Shown here: piece after piece, positions 18,102 to 26,135 of the stretch
How positions within the stretch are numbered: position 1 is the first letter of the stretch
Layout: every line of letters starts with the position of its first letter
Source of the DNA: Rufibacter immobilis
Lineage (GTDB): Bacteria > Bacteroidota > Bacteroidia > Cytophagales > Hymenobacteraceae
Length of the DNA: 64,000 nt
Direction of reading: 5' to 3'
Assembly (NCBI RefSeq): GCF_003721565.1
Contig: NZ_RJJE01000017.1
Location: forward strand, 124,001 to 188,000
Program-made: the position numbers and the translations under genes
The notes under the pieces: model-generated
What the model saw: the letters and a program-made list of their open reading frames with translations, nothing else
The model's database searches: none
Told to the model about the DNA's origin: nothing

Positions 18102-18905
18102 TCAAAAGCCGCCCAGTTCATTGCTGCCCCGGCCCGAGTTCTGTGAGGAGGTGCTGCCGGAACTGCCCTGGCCGCTGCCGTAAGTACTGCCGCCCATGGG
18201 CCCGTAGCCCCCCAGATTTCCGGAAGTAGTGCCATAGGAGTTGTCGCCCCAGGTGCCGCCCTGGTGACCGCCGGTGTAGCCCCGGCCGCCGCCGTAATTG
18301 GTGCCGCCGTAGGAGCTACCCAAACCAGACCCATAATGGTCACTGAACGGACGGATGCCGTAATTGGGAATGCCCCGGTCTGAGTGCAGCCCTGAATCGC
18401 CTTGACCACCGCCTAACTGAGAACGGTTGTAGCCGTCTTGGGAGCCGGAGTAATAGGCCTGCTCGTCTTGACGGGCGCCGTACCGGTGTTCGCTGTTGAG
18501 GGTGTTGTAGCGGTCTGAGGTGCCGTCATAGCTGGAAATACCGTATCCCTGCCGGATATTGCCCATCAGGTCCTCGTCTTCGCGGCCCCGGGGCAAGGTT
18601 GGGTCCTGCCGAAAATCTTGTTGGTAGCGGTCGCCGAACCGGTCGTGGTCCTGCCGGTAATTGCTTTGGTACGGCCGCTGGCCCTGCCGGTCGTGGCGGG
18701 CGTGGTCGGGCTGCTGGAAATGCCGTTCCTCGTGGTGGCCGTATCCCTGCCAGGCGGCTTCATAATGGTGCTGGGGATTCTGCTGCTGGCGGTCTGCGTC
18801 ATGGCTCCTGCCGTGGCCATGGTCGTACGGCCCCTGGTTTTGCCCGTGCCGGTTCTGGTTCCAATAATTGTCGCGGTTATCGCGGCCTCTGTCATATCTT
18901 TCCAT
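18102..18905 (-). CDS. Low-complexity, Gly/Gln/Arg-rich disordered protein
   Basis: The 267-residue protein has no recognisable fold. The first half is rich in Arg, Asp, His, Gln and Asn (MERYDRGRDNRDNYWNQN; DRFGDRYQQDFRQD). The second half is a Gly/Ser/Tyr-rich tail (GSGLGSSYGGTNYGGG; GSGQGSSGSTSSQNSG). A short ordered-looking island, REDEDLMGNIRQGYGISSYD, sits in the middle. Such composition predicts intrinsic disorder and possible condensate or surface-coating behaviour. I chose ATG 18905 because the 32 codons upstream look like noncoding leader. It is a single gene with a host palindrome downstream. Function unknown; it could be a stress-related hydrophilin. Confidence 0.7.
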   Translation of the reverse strand: MERYDRGRDNRDNYWNQNRHGQNQGPYDHGHGRSHDADRQQQNPQHHYEAAWQGYGHHEERHFQQPDHARHDRQGQRPYQSNYRQDHDRFGDRYQQDFRQDPTLPRGREDEDLMGNIRQGYGISSYDGTSDRYNTLNSEHRYGARQDEQAYYSGSQDGYNRSQLGGGQGDSGLHSDRGIPNYGIRPFSDHYGSGLGSSYGGTNYGGGRGYTGGHQGGTWGDNSYGTTSGNLGGYGPMGGSTYGSGQGSSGSTSSQNSGRGSNELGGF

Positions 18906-19195
18906 GGTACTTCGCTTTTGGTTAACAAATCCTTCCCTTTTTAACGGGCGCAGAGCTAAGCGGTTTAAGCATAAGGGGTTTGTTGTTTTGGGGAACATCA
19001 CCTCCAGAAGGCTCTTTTCACCTGCGCAGTCATGGGCAGAGCTGTAGAGAAAGGATTCGGGTTCCCTGGCCTAAGCCGATGGGGGTTCTTCAGGACCATT
19101 AACTGTGTCAGGTAGGGGTATAATGACAGACTCAAACCGGACTGCCAGCTTCAAGTTAGTTGAACGGTCTACCGCTGCGCTTGCTCTACGGTTCG

Positions 19196-19972
19196 CTATT
19201 TCAGAAACCAATCTACGGCGGCGGCAGAGACCTGGGCTGGGATTTCATGTTCGCCTTTGAACTCCAGGTAATGTACGTTTCGGCCTTGGTCCCGCAGGTC
19301 TTTCTGAATCTTTCTGCCGCAGCGGTCAATGGGCAGCACGCCATCCTGGGTGCCGTGGGAGAGAAAGACGCTGGGGGAGCCGTGGGTTTCCATGGTGTAG
19401 GAAAAGCCCGGGGAGAAGGCGATGATGTGGGTGAACAGATCGCCGTTGGTGAGGCCCAGGCACAGGGCGTAGGAGGCGCCGTCTGAGAACCCGCCAATGG
19501 CCACCTTGTTAGGGTCAATGGCATAGTGGGCGAACACCTGGGCCAGCGCCTGATCTACCATGAGTACATCTACCCCGAAGCTATTGCTGGCAACAATGTC
19601 CCAGGAGTATTTGCGCGAAGCCGGGGCTATGAGGAGCAGGTTATGGACATCGGCGTAGCGCTGGAGCAGCCGGATGCCCTGGCTGGCATCACCGCCGGAA
19701 CCATGTAGCATCACTGCCAGCGCCGCCGGTTTGCCGGGGTCATAGCCTTTGGGAACGTACAGCAGGCCATCTTTGAGCGTGTCCAGACCCAGGGAATGCA
19801 GGCCGGGTTTTGCCGCTTTCCCTGTGGTAGGGGGGCTGTGCCTGGTAGACAAACGCCCAGTTTTGTAACTGTCTCTGCTGGTAACCATACCGCCTCCTTG
19901 TTTACAGTAAAATGAACTGATGCTTACGGCTAATAGCCAAAGAGTTACACAGAATAGGCCGGTTGCTTTCAT
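19196..19972 (-). CDS. Secreted alpha/beta-hydrolase, carboxylesterase/PHB-depolymerase-like
   Basis: The 258-residue protein has an N-terminal signal or lipoprotein signal (hydrophobic stretch ending SSFYCKQGGG; the Cys could be lipidated, but the box is poor). The hydrolase core shows an oxyanion-hole strand LAVMLHGSGGDASQG, nucleophile elbow GFSDGAS, acid in LSHGTQDGVLP and His in GEHEIP. This order fits the phospholipase/carboxylesterase and PHB-depolymerase-like families. The substrate is unknown; it probably acts in the periplasm or outside. Monocistronic. Confidence 0.82.
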   Translation of the reverse strand: MKATGLFCVTLWLLAVSISSFYCKQGGGMVTSRDSYKTGRLSTRHSPPTTGKAAKPGLHSLGLDTLKDGLLYVPKGYDPGKPAALAVMLHGSGGDASQGIRLLQRYADVHNLLLIAPASRKYSWDIVASNSFGVDVLMVDQALAQVFAHYAIDPNKVAIGGFSDGASYALCLGLTNGDLFTHIIAFSPGFSYTMETHGSPSVFLSHGTQDGVLPIDRCGRKIQKDLRDQGRNVHYLEFKGEHEIPAQVSAAAVDWFLK

Positions 19973-20089
19973 AGTACGGGTGCATCAATAGACAAACAGG
20001 GCGTAACTCCAGGGCCGCAACTGCTTTCAACGCAAAACCAGCCGGCGGCGGCTATGTCCAGGGCCGCACGTTCTTTTCTTTAGAGCTGC

Positions 20090-20126
20090 CGTTTAGGGGC
20101 CGTTTTTCCAAAAAGAGCCCCTAAAC
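20090..20126. repeat. Host palindrome family copy
   Basis: CGTTTAGGGGCCGTTTTTCC / AAAAAGAGCCCCTAAACAG, in the 320-bp gap between the two divergently transcribed hydrolase genes. The gap holds nothing else I recognise. Confidence 0.8.
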
Positions 20127-20293
20127 AGAAAGCCCGGCAAAACCGTCTGCTTCTTGCCCCAAAGGAAACTGAACCGAAGCGTGATTTATCTGGTGCGCGG
20201 TGCGATTTCAGTATTTATCTGGCCGCTCCCAGAGAGGGAAACTGCGTATGTAAGGCAGGTGTCCGCCATTGAAAACCTTAAACGGAGAAGACT

Positions 20294-21127
20294 ATGGAAA
20301 TGCTCATTCCGGCCTCAGACGCGAAGCTGTTCACTATTGCGCCGCCCAACCCCGGTAAAGAAACCATTATTCTGCTGCACGGCGGGCCAGGCGTGCCAGA
20401 CGGGCTCACTTTTCTGCGGCGCTACCTTGGCAGAGATTTCCACGTGGTGTTCTTCCACCAGCGGGGCACCCTACGCTCACCGGTCAGTGCGCAGGATTTC
20501 GCCATGGAACGCTACGTGGCCGACATTAACCGCATCGCCGACCACTTTGGGGTGGAGAAGTTCCACTTGTTGGGGCATTCCTGGGGCGGGTTATACGCGC
20601 AACTCTACGCCCAGCGGCACCCCTCCCGGCTCCTGAGCCTTTTTCTGTGCAGTCCGGCCTCGGGCACCGGCCGCCAGTGGGCCGAAACCATGCTGGAGGT
20701 GGGGCGCTACAACTTCAGAAAGAGCCGTTTGCTTGAGTTCATGGCCATGCAGGTAAACACCACCCTGGGGCTGCTGGGGAGCAACCGGGGCTACAGACGC
20801 TTTTTCAGGCAGGCGCTGGCCAATTTCAGCCGCGGATTTCAGGAGGTACACCCAGAGCATTTCTCGGTAGACTGTATCAGGGCCCGTACCATTAACCGCA
20901 CCGTGAAAAGCATTCTGACGCACCAGACACTGCCAGACGTGCTCCACACCCCGTTCAACACCACCATCACCTACGGCGACAAGGATATCTTCGGGGACAG
21001 TAAAAGGTATGTGCTGCGCCGGTTCCCGGAGGCCAGCGTACAGGTGATACCGGGCAGCGGGCACATCCCTTGGTCCCATAACCCACAGGCGTTCCTGCCC
21101 GTGCTGGACACGCACTTTGCCCGCTAA
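20294..21127 (+). CDS. Alpha/beta-hydrolase, proline-iminopeptidase-like
   Basis: The 277-residue cytoplasmic hydrolase has the HGGPG oxyanion loop (ILLHGGPGVPDG), FFHQRGTLRSP (the DQRG equivalent, with His-Gln instead of Asp-Gln), nucleophile elbow GHSWGG, acid region YGDKDIFG and catalytic His in PGSGHIPW. The HGGPG/GHSWGG pair is typical of proline iminopeptidases and related esterases. The altered DQRG motif leaves peptidase activity open; it could be an esterase or dehalogenase-like enzyme. No signal peptide. ATG 20294 directly precedes the conserved MLIPASDAKLFT stretch. Confidence 0.8.
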   Translation: MEMLIPASDAKLFTIAPPNPGKETIILLHGGPGVPDGLTFLRRYLGRDFHVVFFHQRGTLRSPVSAQDFAMERYVADINRIADHFGVEKFHLLGHSWGGLYAQLYAQRHPSRLLSLFLCSPASGTGRQWAETMLEVGRYNFRKSRLLEFMAMQVNTTLGLLGSNRGYRRFFRQALANFSRGFQEVHPEHFSVDCIRARTINRTVKSILTHQTLPDVLHTPFNTTITYGDKDIFGDSKRYVLRRFPEASVQVIPGSGHIPWSHNPQAFLPVLDTHFAR

Positions 21128-21141
21128 ACGCCAGTGCGCGA

Positions 21142-21193
21142 CCCGTTGCGTTTAGGGGCCGTTTTCAGAAAAAGAGCCTCTAAACGCAACGGG
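21142..21193. repeat. Host palindrome family copy, extended arms
   Basis: Arms extend to CCCGTTGCGTTTAGGGGC and its near-complement ending GCAACGGG: 25 bp each side with one central mismatch zone. The outer 6 bp (CCCGTT) are also paired. Confidence 0.88.
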
Positions 21194-21390
21194 CTGCGGT
21201 AAATCCTGCTTTCATGTGACAAATACTTAAATCCTATAGATCTGTTAACTAATGGATTAGGCGGGCGTACCTCTGAAGGTGAAGTTGAGCAGAAAACGAA
21301 GAATCATTTGATTGCAGTCGTCACAGGAGCCTCCAGCCGAATTAGACGGGCAGCCGCGCTATGGGCAGGGAAGAAGACGCCAAAACCACC

Positions 21391-21434
21391 TTGCGTTTAG
21401 GGGCTGTTTTTCTGAAAACGGCCCCTAAACGCAA
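21391..21434. repeat. Host palindrome family copy
   Basis: TTGCGTTTAGGGGCTGTTTT / AAAACGGCCCCTAAACGCAA. Confidence 0.88.
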
Positions 21435-21774
21435 TTCTCCAGCATGCTGCACTTGCTGGCCCTTTGCCTGGGATGTGACACTTCCTGTATCTGCGACCAA
21501 AGAACCGGCAGCCCCTACTTCCCGCACCATTTCCGTTCTTTCGCTTGAGCGGCCAGAGCTGGACGGCTCCTGAATGAAATGAAGCGGGCACAGGAGAAAT
21601 CACGGCGCGAGGGCGGAAGACGGGGCCTCGCGGCCCTGAGCGTTTACCGGAAAAGAGGAGACAAAGAAGATGATAAAGCCATAGGCAAACGTCACTCCAA
21701 GGCATCAGCCAAAGGCAGAAACACGCAGCCGGCAAACTCAGAATCAATAAAAAGCAGAAACCTACTACATCCGT

Positions 21775-23181
21775 ATGAAGAAACGCAAAAGCCATAGAAC
21801 CACCCTCTCCCTCGTCTGCATCGGCCTGTGGCTGTGGGGCTGCAACCAGACCCCGGCGCAGGAAGGCACGAAACCCGCCGCTGCTGCTGCCCGCTCCGGT
21901 AAAGCCGTTACCCTCACCATTCCCAACCATCCGCTCCGCGATGCCCGCGACCTGGACGTGCTGCTGCAACAGATAGGCGATGCCCGCCTTGTGCTGCTGG
22001 GCGAAGCCTCGCACGGCACCGCCGAGTACTACAACTGGCGGGCGGCCATCACCAAGCGGCTCATGCAGGAGAAAGGCTTTGATTTTGTGGCCGTGGAAGG
22101 CGAGTGGGCCGATTCTTACCGCGTGAACCAGTTCATCAAAGGTCCCCGCCGCGACAGCACCCAGGCCGTGGCGTTGCTGGAACAGTACAACCGCTGGCCC
22201 ACCTGGATGTGGGGCAACTACGAGGTGGCCTCGCTGGTGAACTGGCTCAACGGCTATAACCAGGGCAAACCCGCGGGGGAGAAAGTAGGCTTCTTCGGGT
22301 TGGATGTGTACTGCCTCTGGGAGTCTATGACCGAGCTCATGCCTTACGTGAAGAACAACCCCGAGCTGGTAAAGGCCGCGCGCCAGGTGAACCAGTGTTT
22401 CCAGCCGTTCTCCGCCGATGCCATGCAGTACGCCGAGGCGGTGGCCAATGCCTCAGCTAATTGCCGCACTGAAACCAACCGCCTCTGGAAAGCCATCCAG
22501 AGCCAATCCGGCGGAGCCGCCCAGACCGAGGCCCAGTTTGTGGCCGAGCAGAATGCGCTGGTAGCCCTCAACGGCGAACGCTACTACCGCGCTGCCGTGA
22601 GCAGCAACACCGAGTCCTGGAACGTGCGTGACCACCACATGGCCCAGACTCTCACGCGCCTCCTCAACTTTCACGGGCCTAACTCCAAAGCCATTGTCTG
22701 GGAACACAACACCCACGTAGGCGATGCCCGCTACACCGATATGGCCAGCAGCGGCGAGGTGAACGTCGGGCAACTGGTGCGCAAAGAGTACGGCGAGGAA
22801 AACGTGTATATTGTGGGTTTCGGGTCTTACCAGGGCACCGTGATAGCGGGTAGCAGTTGGGGAGCGCCTATGAAAACCATGACCGTGCCGCCCGCCGTGC
22901 CCGGCAGCTGGGAACAGATTCTGCACCAGCTCAGGCCTACAGATAAAATCATTTTCTCCAAAGACCTGCGCGACCAGAAAACCCTGAGCCGACCGGTGGG
23001 GCACCGGGCCATTGGCGTAGTGTACAATCCCAAACTGGAGCACATGGACAATTACGTGCCCTCTGTTATGCCCCGCCGCTATGATGCCTTCATCTTCATT
23101 GACAAAACCACGGCCCTGCACCCCATCCAGAGCATCACCGTCCGGAACGAGCCACCTGATCTGTACCCCTCCGGTACCTAA
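21775..23181 (+). CDS. Erythromycin-esterase family lipoprotein
   Basis: The 468-residue protein has a signal ending LWLWGC (probable lipobox Cys near residue 23) and the full erythromycin-esterase-like fold: VLLGEASHGTAEYYNWRAA with the key Glu and His, VAVEGEWADSYRVN, ALLEQYNRWPTWMWGNYEV, VGFFGLDVYCLWESM and KAIVWEHNTHVGDARYTDM. Known EreA/B enzymes open the macrolide lactone ring, but most chromosomal homologues in environmental bacteria have no proven macrolide activity (succinoglycan-biosynthesis-like group). Lipidation would place it in the envelope. Monocistronic. Resistance should not be inferred from sequence alone. Confidence 0.88.
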   Translation: MKKRKSHRTTLSLVCIGLWLWGCNQTPAQEGTKPAAAAARSGKAVTLTIPNHPLRDARDLDVLLQQIGDARLVLLGEASHGTAEYYNWRAAITKRLMQEKGFDFVAVEGEWADSYRVNQFIKGPRRDSTQAVALLEQYNRWPTWMWGNYEVASLVNWLNGYNQGKPAGEKVGFFGLDVYCLWESMTELMPYVKNNPELVKAARQVNQCFQPFSADAMQYAEAVANASANCRTETNRLWKAIQSQSGGAAQTEAQFVAEQNALVALNGERYYRAAVSSNTESWNVRDHHMAQTLTRLLNFHGPNSKAIVWEHNTHVGDARYTDMASSGEVNVGQLVRKEYGEENVYIVGFGSYQGTVIAGSSWGAPMKTMTVPPAVPGSWEQILHQLRPTDKIIFSKDLRDQKTLSRPVGHRAIGVVYNPKLEHMDNYVPSVMPRRYDAFIFIDKTTALHPIQSITVRNEPPDLYPSGT

Positions 23182-23228
23182 GCGTTGTTCGCGCTTCATT
23201 TGCTTGGTAACGTGTCTAAAATGCGTGT

Positions 23229-23580
23229 AACCCACCCCTCCCCCTCCCAGGAGGGGAATCATCTGCCAGGGTACCAGGCTTGTTCACTACTTAGCTGAGG
23301 ATTTATCTGCCATGGAAACAAGCAAAAGTCTCTACCTGGTAGGGGAATTTTCGGCAAGAGGAGCAGGCGGAAATCTCCTGCGGGGGAGGGTGCATCTGCA
23401 AGAGTACCCAGTAAAGTCTTTCCCTGTACCGGGTGGGTTTTGGCAAAGCCCAGAGAATGTCTATTCCAATGAGGGAATCACCTGTAAAATGACCAAGAAA
23501 AAAAGCTTCCGCCAGAGAGGGTAATCCTTTGCAAAAAAGCAGGAAATTCCCCTCCTGGGAGGGGTAGGGGTGGGTTCTAA
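23229..23580. repeat. CCCTCCC/GGGAGGG inverted pair, copy 2
   Basis: Left half AACCCACCCCTCCCCCTCCC at 23229; right half GGGAGGGGTAGGGGTGGGTT at 23558-23577. About 285 bp of non-coding filler separates them, and this makes up most of the gap between the flanking genes. The inverted arrangement makes the unit look like a small composite element. Confidence 0.65.
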
Positions 23581-23609
23581 CGGGGAAACGGTAACCCTCA
23601 CCACTGGCA

Positions 23610-24374
23610 TTAATCCCCGAAGGAGCGTTGAACCGTTCCCGGCAAAACCGGCAGGGTGGCTACGCTGAACAGCAGTTCGTTTCCTTTCTTGGCGGTGACG
23701 GCCAGAGCCCCCATTTTGCGGAGGCAGTACGTGAGCTGGCGGCAGCGGTGCAGCGGCAGTTGCAGGGCTAGGGCTACGTCTTTGTTGCTGAACGGCGCGG
23801 GCAGGTGGGGCGGCAGGAAACGCAGGAAATCTGCCGGACCTTGGAACTGGTGCGTGCTTACTACCTCTACCAGCCGCCGGTCTTTGATGCTTTCTTTCTT
23901 GCGCCATTTACTGCCTTTGCCATCGCGGCAGCGCACTTCTTCTTCTCTAATGAGCACCAACTCCAGGCTGAAATGCGGGTGCGCCACCAGCTCGGGGAGG
24001 CGAACCAGTTCCTCAAAGGCATCTGAGAGGGTGCCGCGGTACGGCGATTTGCGGCGCGAGAGTACGGCGCTGGTTTTGGGGTCTACCTGCACTACCCATT
24101 TCTCATAGGTGATGGGGTGCAGCAGGTGCACGCGGTGTTCCTCAGAAAGCAGGGTTTGCAGCTTGGGCCGGATGGCGGTGAAATTACGCGTCTGGATCTC
24201 CACCAGTTGCTGGCCCCGCACCAGGTCTATCACAAAACCGCCCACGGGCACCTCCAACCGGTCGTGCGGCTGGGCGTACCATTGTTTGAGAGCGGCGTGC
24301 AGCGAGCGTTCGTTCTGGAGGTTGATGCCGTTCTTTTCTGCCTGTCTCTGTTTTCCTGCTGCTGTTCCGTCCAC
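23610..24374 (-). CDS. Conserved hypothetical with PD-(D/E)XK-like core
   Basis: The protein has about 255 residues. Near its N-terminus, LEVPVGGFVIDLVRGQQLVEIQT has the order of a PD-(D/E)XK nuclease core (acidic residue, Asp, then Glu-x-Gln where Glu-x-Lys is usual), followed by FTAIRPKLQTLL and HPITYEKWVV. (Motif quoted in part: GGFVIDLVRGQQLVEIQT.) The C-terminus (NKDVALALQLPLHRCRQLTY) looks like a winged helix. I chose GTG 24374: an exact TAnnTTTG box (TACCTTTG, minus strand, 24400-24407) places transcription start only about 20 bp upstream, so longer versions from 24458 or 24488 would begin before the mRNA. I do not recognise a characterised homologue. The Gln substitution may mean it no longer cuts. 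Confidence 0.65.
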   Translation of the reverse strand: MDGTAAGKQRQAEKNGINLQNERSLHAALKQWYAQPHDRLEVPVGGFVIDLVRGQQLVEIQTRNFTAIRPKLQTLLSEEHRVHLLHPITYEKWVVQVDPKTSAVLSRRKSPYRGTLSDAFEELVRLPELVAHPHFSLELVLIREEEVRCRDGKGSKWRKKESIKDRRLVEVVSTHQFQGPADFLRFLPPHLPAPFSNKDVALALQLPLHRCRQLTYCLRKMGALAVTAKKGNELLFSVATLPVLPGTVQRSFGD

Positions 24375-24399
24375 GTGCCGCTGTCTTGTTATGCCGGGG

Positions 24400-24407
24400 C
24401 AAAGGTA
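24400..24407 (-). promoter_or_regulatory. Bacteroidota -7 box TACCTTTG
   Basis: An exact match to TAnnTTTG on the minus strand, 26 bp upstream of the GTG chosen for the PD-(D/E)XK-like gene. No good -33 TTG/TTTG is visible at 19-21 bp. Confidence 0.55.
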
Positions 24408-24555
24408 GGCGGTTTGTTCCAGTTTTAGGCAGCCTCCGCGTGGGGGAAAGGTTCGCATTTGGGCGGGGGCAGAAGCCTCTACGGGCAAGCCTGCCCCGCA
24501 AAATGCTGATGCTTCCCGGTTACCCCCAACTGCTTTCTTCTGCTATCTTTAGCCT

Positions 24556-24924
24556 ATGAAACACCTGATCTCTCTGGAAGAACTGGCCAAACTGGCCACG
24601 GCCTACGGGCTGAGCCTGTACCTGGGCTATGGCTGGTGGCTGTTCTTCGCGCTGCTGCTCCTGCCCGACCTGAGCATGCTGGGTTACCTGGCCGGTCCGC
24701 GCGTGGGCGCCTACACCTACAACCTGTTCCACCACCAGGGCCTCGCGCTGCTCACGGGTGCGGCGGGGTTTCTGTTACACCAGCCCGACCTGCAACTGGC
24801 CGGTGTGGTGCTGTTCGGGCATAGCGCCCTGGACCGCGCCCTGGGGTATGGCTTGAAGTTCTCAGACAGTTTCCAGCACACGCATTTGGGGTGGATTGGG
24901 AAAGGGAAGGGAGGGGTAAATTGA
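24556..24924 (+). CDS. DUF4260 small membrane protein
   Basis: The 122-residue protein has three to four hydrophobic segments and the DUF4260 hallmarks LLPDLSMLGYLAGPRVGAYT, YNLFHHQGLAL, FGHSALDRALGYGLKF and HTHLGWIGK. Family function is unknown. TATCTTTA, a 7/8 match to the -7 box, lies only 6 bp before the ATG, so the mRNA may be leaderless. The family assignment is secure. Confidence 0.88.
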   Translation: MKHLISLEELAKLATAYGLSLYLGYGWWLFFALLLLPDLSMLGYLAGPRVGAYTYNLFHHQGLALLTGAAGFLLHQPDLQLAGVVLFGHSALDRALGYGLKFSDSFQHTHLGWIGKGKGGVN

Positions 24925-24945
24925 GGTTCATGTGTCTTACTAGCG

Positions 24946-25197
24946 CTGTTGGCCGAGGTCACCAAATCGGTGAAAAGCCTGCTCTACCAAGCCATGCGCG
25001 GACTGGAGGAAACCAAGATGCTGCTGCAGAATATGGGCCAGTACTTCAAAGACACCCAACAGCCGGATGTGGCTCACCTGTTCTTCCAAAAAGAAGAGGA
25101 CACAGGCTAACAGGCCCGCGTGGTGCATGACTCCATCTTTCACCATGAGAAACTGAGCAGCCACCTACAGTTTGAGAAGAAGAAACTATGGGAGTAG
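24946..25197 (+). pseudogene. CheB-type methylesterase C-terminal remnant
   Basis: Eighty-four codons read LLAEVTKSVKSLLYQAMRGL, EETKMLLQNMGQYF, PDVAHLFFQKEEDTG, then an in-frame TAA, then QARVVHDSIFHHEKLSSHLQ to a normal TAG. This is the helical tail typical of Bacteroidota CheB-like proteins (AMRALEE, FFxKA, HEHLS). The catalytic domain is absent, because the DUF4260 gene lies directly upstream. A deletion scar is the simplest reading. Confidence 0.65.
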
Positions 25198-25203
25198 GGG
25201 AAG

Positions 25204-25222
25204 TTGCGTTTATGGGCTATTT
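25204..25222. repeat. Host palindrome half-site
   Basis: TTGCGTTTATGGGCTATTTT resembles one arm; there is no matching second arm. Possibly a relic. Confidence 0.35.
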
Positions 25223-25343
25223 TGGGAAAGGAGGCTGGGAATGTACTTTCTTTTCTGTTTCAAATTTGAGTTCCTTAAAGGGGAAACATAAAATAACAAA
25301 CTTCTGTATTAGGTGATTTTTATTATAAATATAATTTAAAGAA

Positions 25344-26135
25344 TTATGTTAAAGTCAAATGAATGTTCTTCTCATCAAAGTTGTTAATCATTGTTGCTGT
25401 GCTTTTTGAATAATCAAAATTGCTTATAAAAGCTTTAGAAGAAGATATGTCTTTGTAGGATGTGCTGTCAATAGTATTTTTTATTATGAAGTCAACAAAT
25501 GTATATGGCATAATTATTTTATTCATTGGTAACCTTATATTATTGACTGCTCCTACTTGGATTTCACAATTGTTATGAGTTTTGACATCTGGATCATAAT
25601 CAATTCTAATATGAGAACTGTTTGTGAATTCATATTTAATATCAATTAAACTAGCAATTAAGTCTTCTATGGAATCATAGTTGCCATGTTCATTGGATTG
25701 CTTAAGCAAGTCTTTAATATAAGGATTTATATTCTTTTCATGTTTATAGTTTAATAAGTTCCAGATGTCAAAGTAAAATCCTTGTATATTGCTGTCATCA
25801 GAATCATTGAAAAAGCTATCAATGCTTTCATCTATACTCCTTAGTTTAACTGGGTAAGGATAATAAGCCATTTTTATTTTCTTTATATTACCTGTATTTT
25901 GGCAGAAACTGTAATAAAACTGAATAAATCCTCTTTCATTCTTTAATAGGAAAGTATATTGTCTATTGTTAACAAGGTGCTCATATTCTTTTGCATACAT
26001 TGTTTTAAAGATTCCTGGATTATAGTTTGGCCAGCTTATACTAAAATCTGTGCTGTTGATATTTGTAGTTATTATATACTTGCTAAATGATTTTTTAGCA
26101 AGTTCAATATTTTGTAAAATATTATCTTTTGTCAT
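25344..26135 (-). CDS. DUF2290-like protein, partner of SF1 helicase
   Basis: The 263-residue acidic, Asn/Ile-rich protein has a C-terminal block matching DUF2290: HIRIDYDPDVKTHNNCEIQV, then RLPMNKIIMPYTFVDFIIKN. The N-terminus (MTKDNILQNIELAKKSFSKY) and middle (FYFDIWNLLNYKH) are also family-like. Its start overlaps the end of the helicase gene by 14 bp, so the two are translationally coupled. Codon usage is very AT-rich, unlike the genes on either side, pointing to acquisition. DUF2290 has no known activity. Conserved coupling to a helicase suggests nucleic-acid processing or defence, but this is inference. Confidence 0.75.
   Translation of the reverse strand: MTKDNILQNIELAKKSFSKYIITTNINSTDFSISWPNYNPGIFKTMYAKEYEHLVNNRQYTFLLKNERGFIQFYYSFCQNTGNIKKIKMAYYPYPVKLRSIDESIDSFFNDSDDSNIQGFYFDIWNLLNYKHEKNINPYIKDLLKQSNEHGNYDSIEDLIASLIDIKYEFTNSSHIRIDYDPDVKTHNNCEIQVGAVNNIRLPMNKIIMPYTFVDFIIKNTIDSTSYKDISSSKAFISNFDYSKSTATMINNFDEKNIHLTLT

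Larger units (their letters stand above)
21128..21774. other. Intergenic stretch with two palindromes
   Basis: No gene is supported. It holds two intact host palindromes (21142-21193 and 21391-21434) about 200 bp apart. The stretch before 21775 must contain the promoter of the erythromycin-esterase homologue, but no clear -7 box is visible. Confidence 0.5.

Noticed and set aside
21775-23181. Macrolide resistance gene
   Set aside because: Only the broad erythromycin-esterase family is visible; most chromosomal members lack shown macrolide activity.
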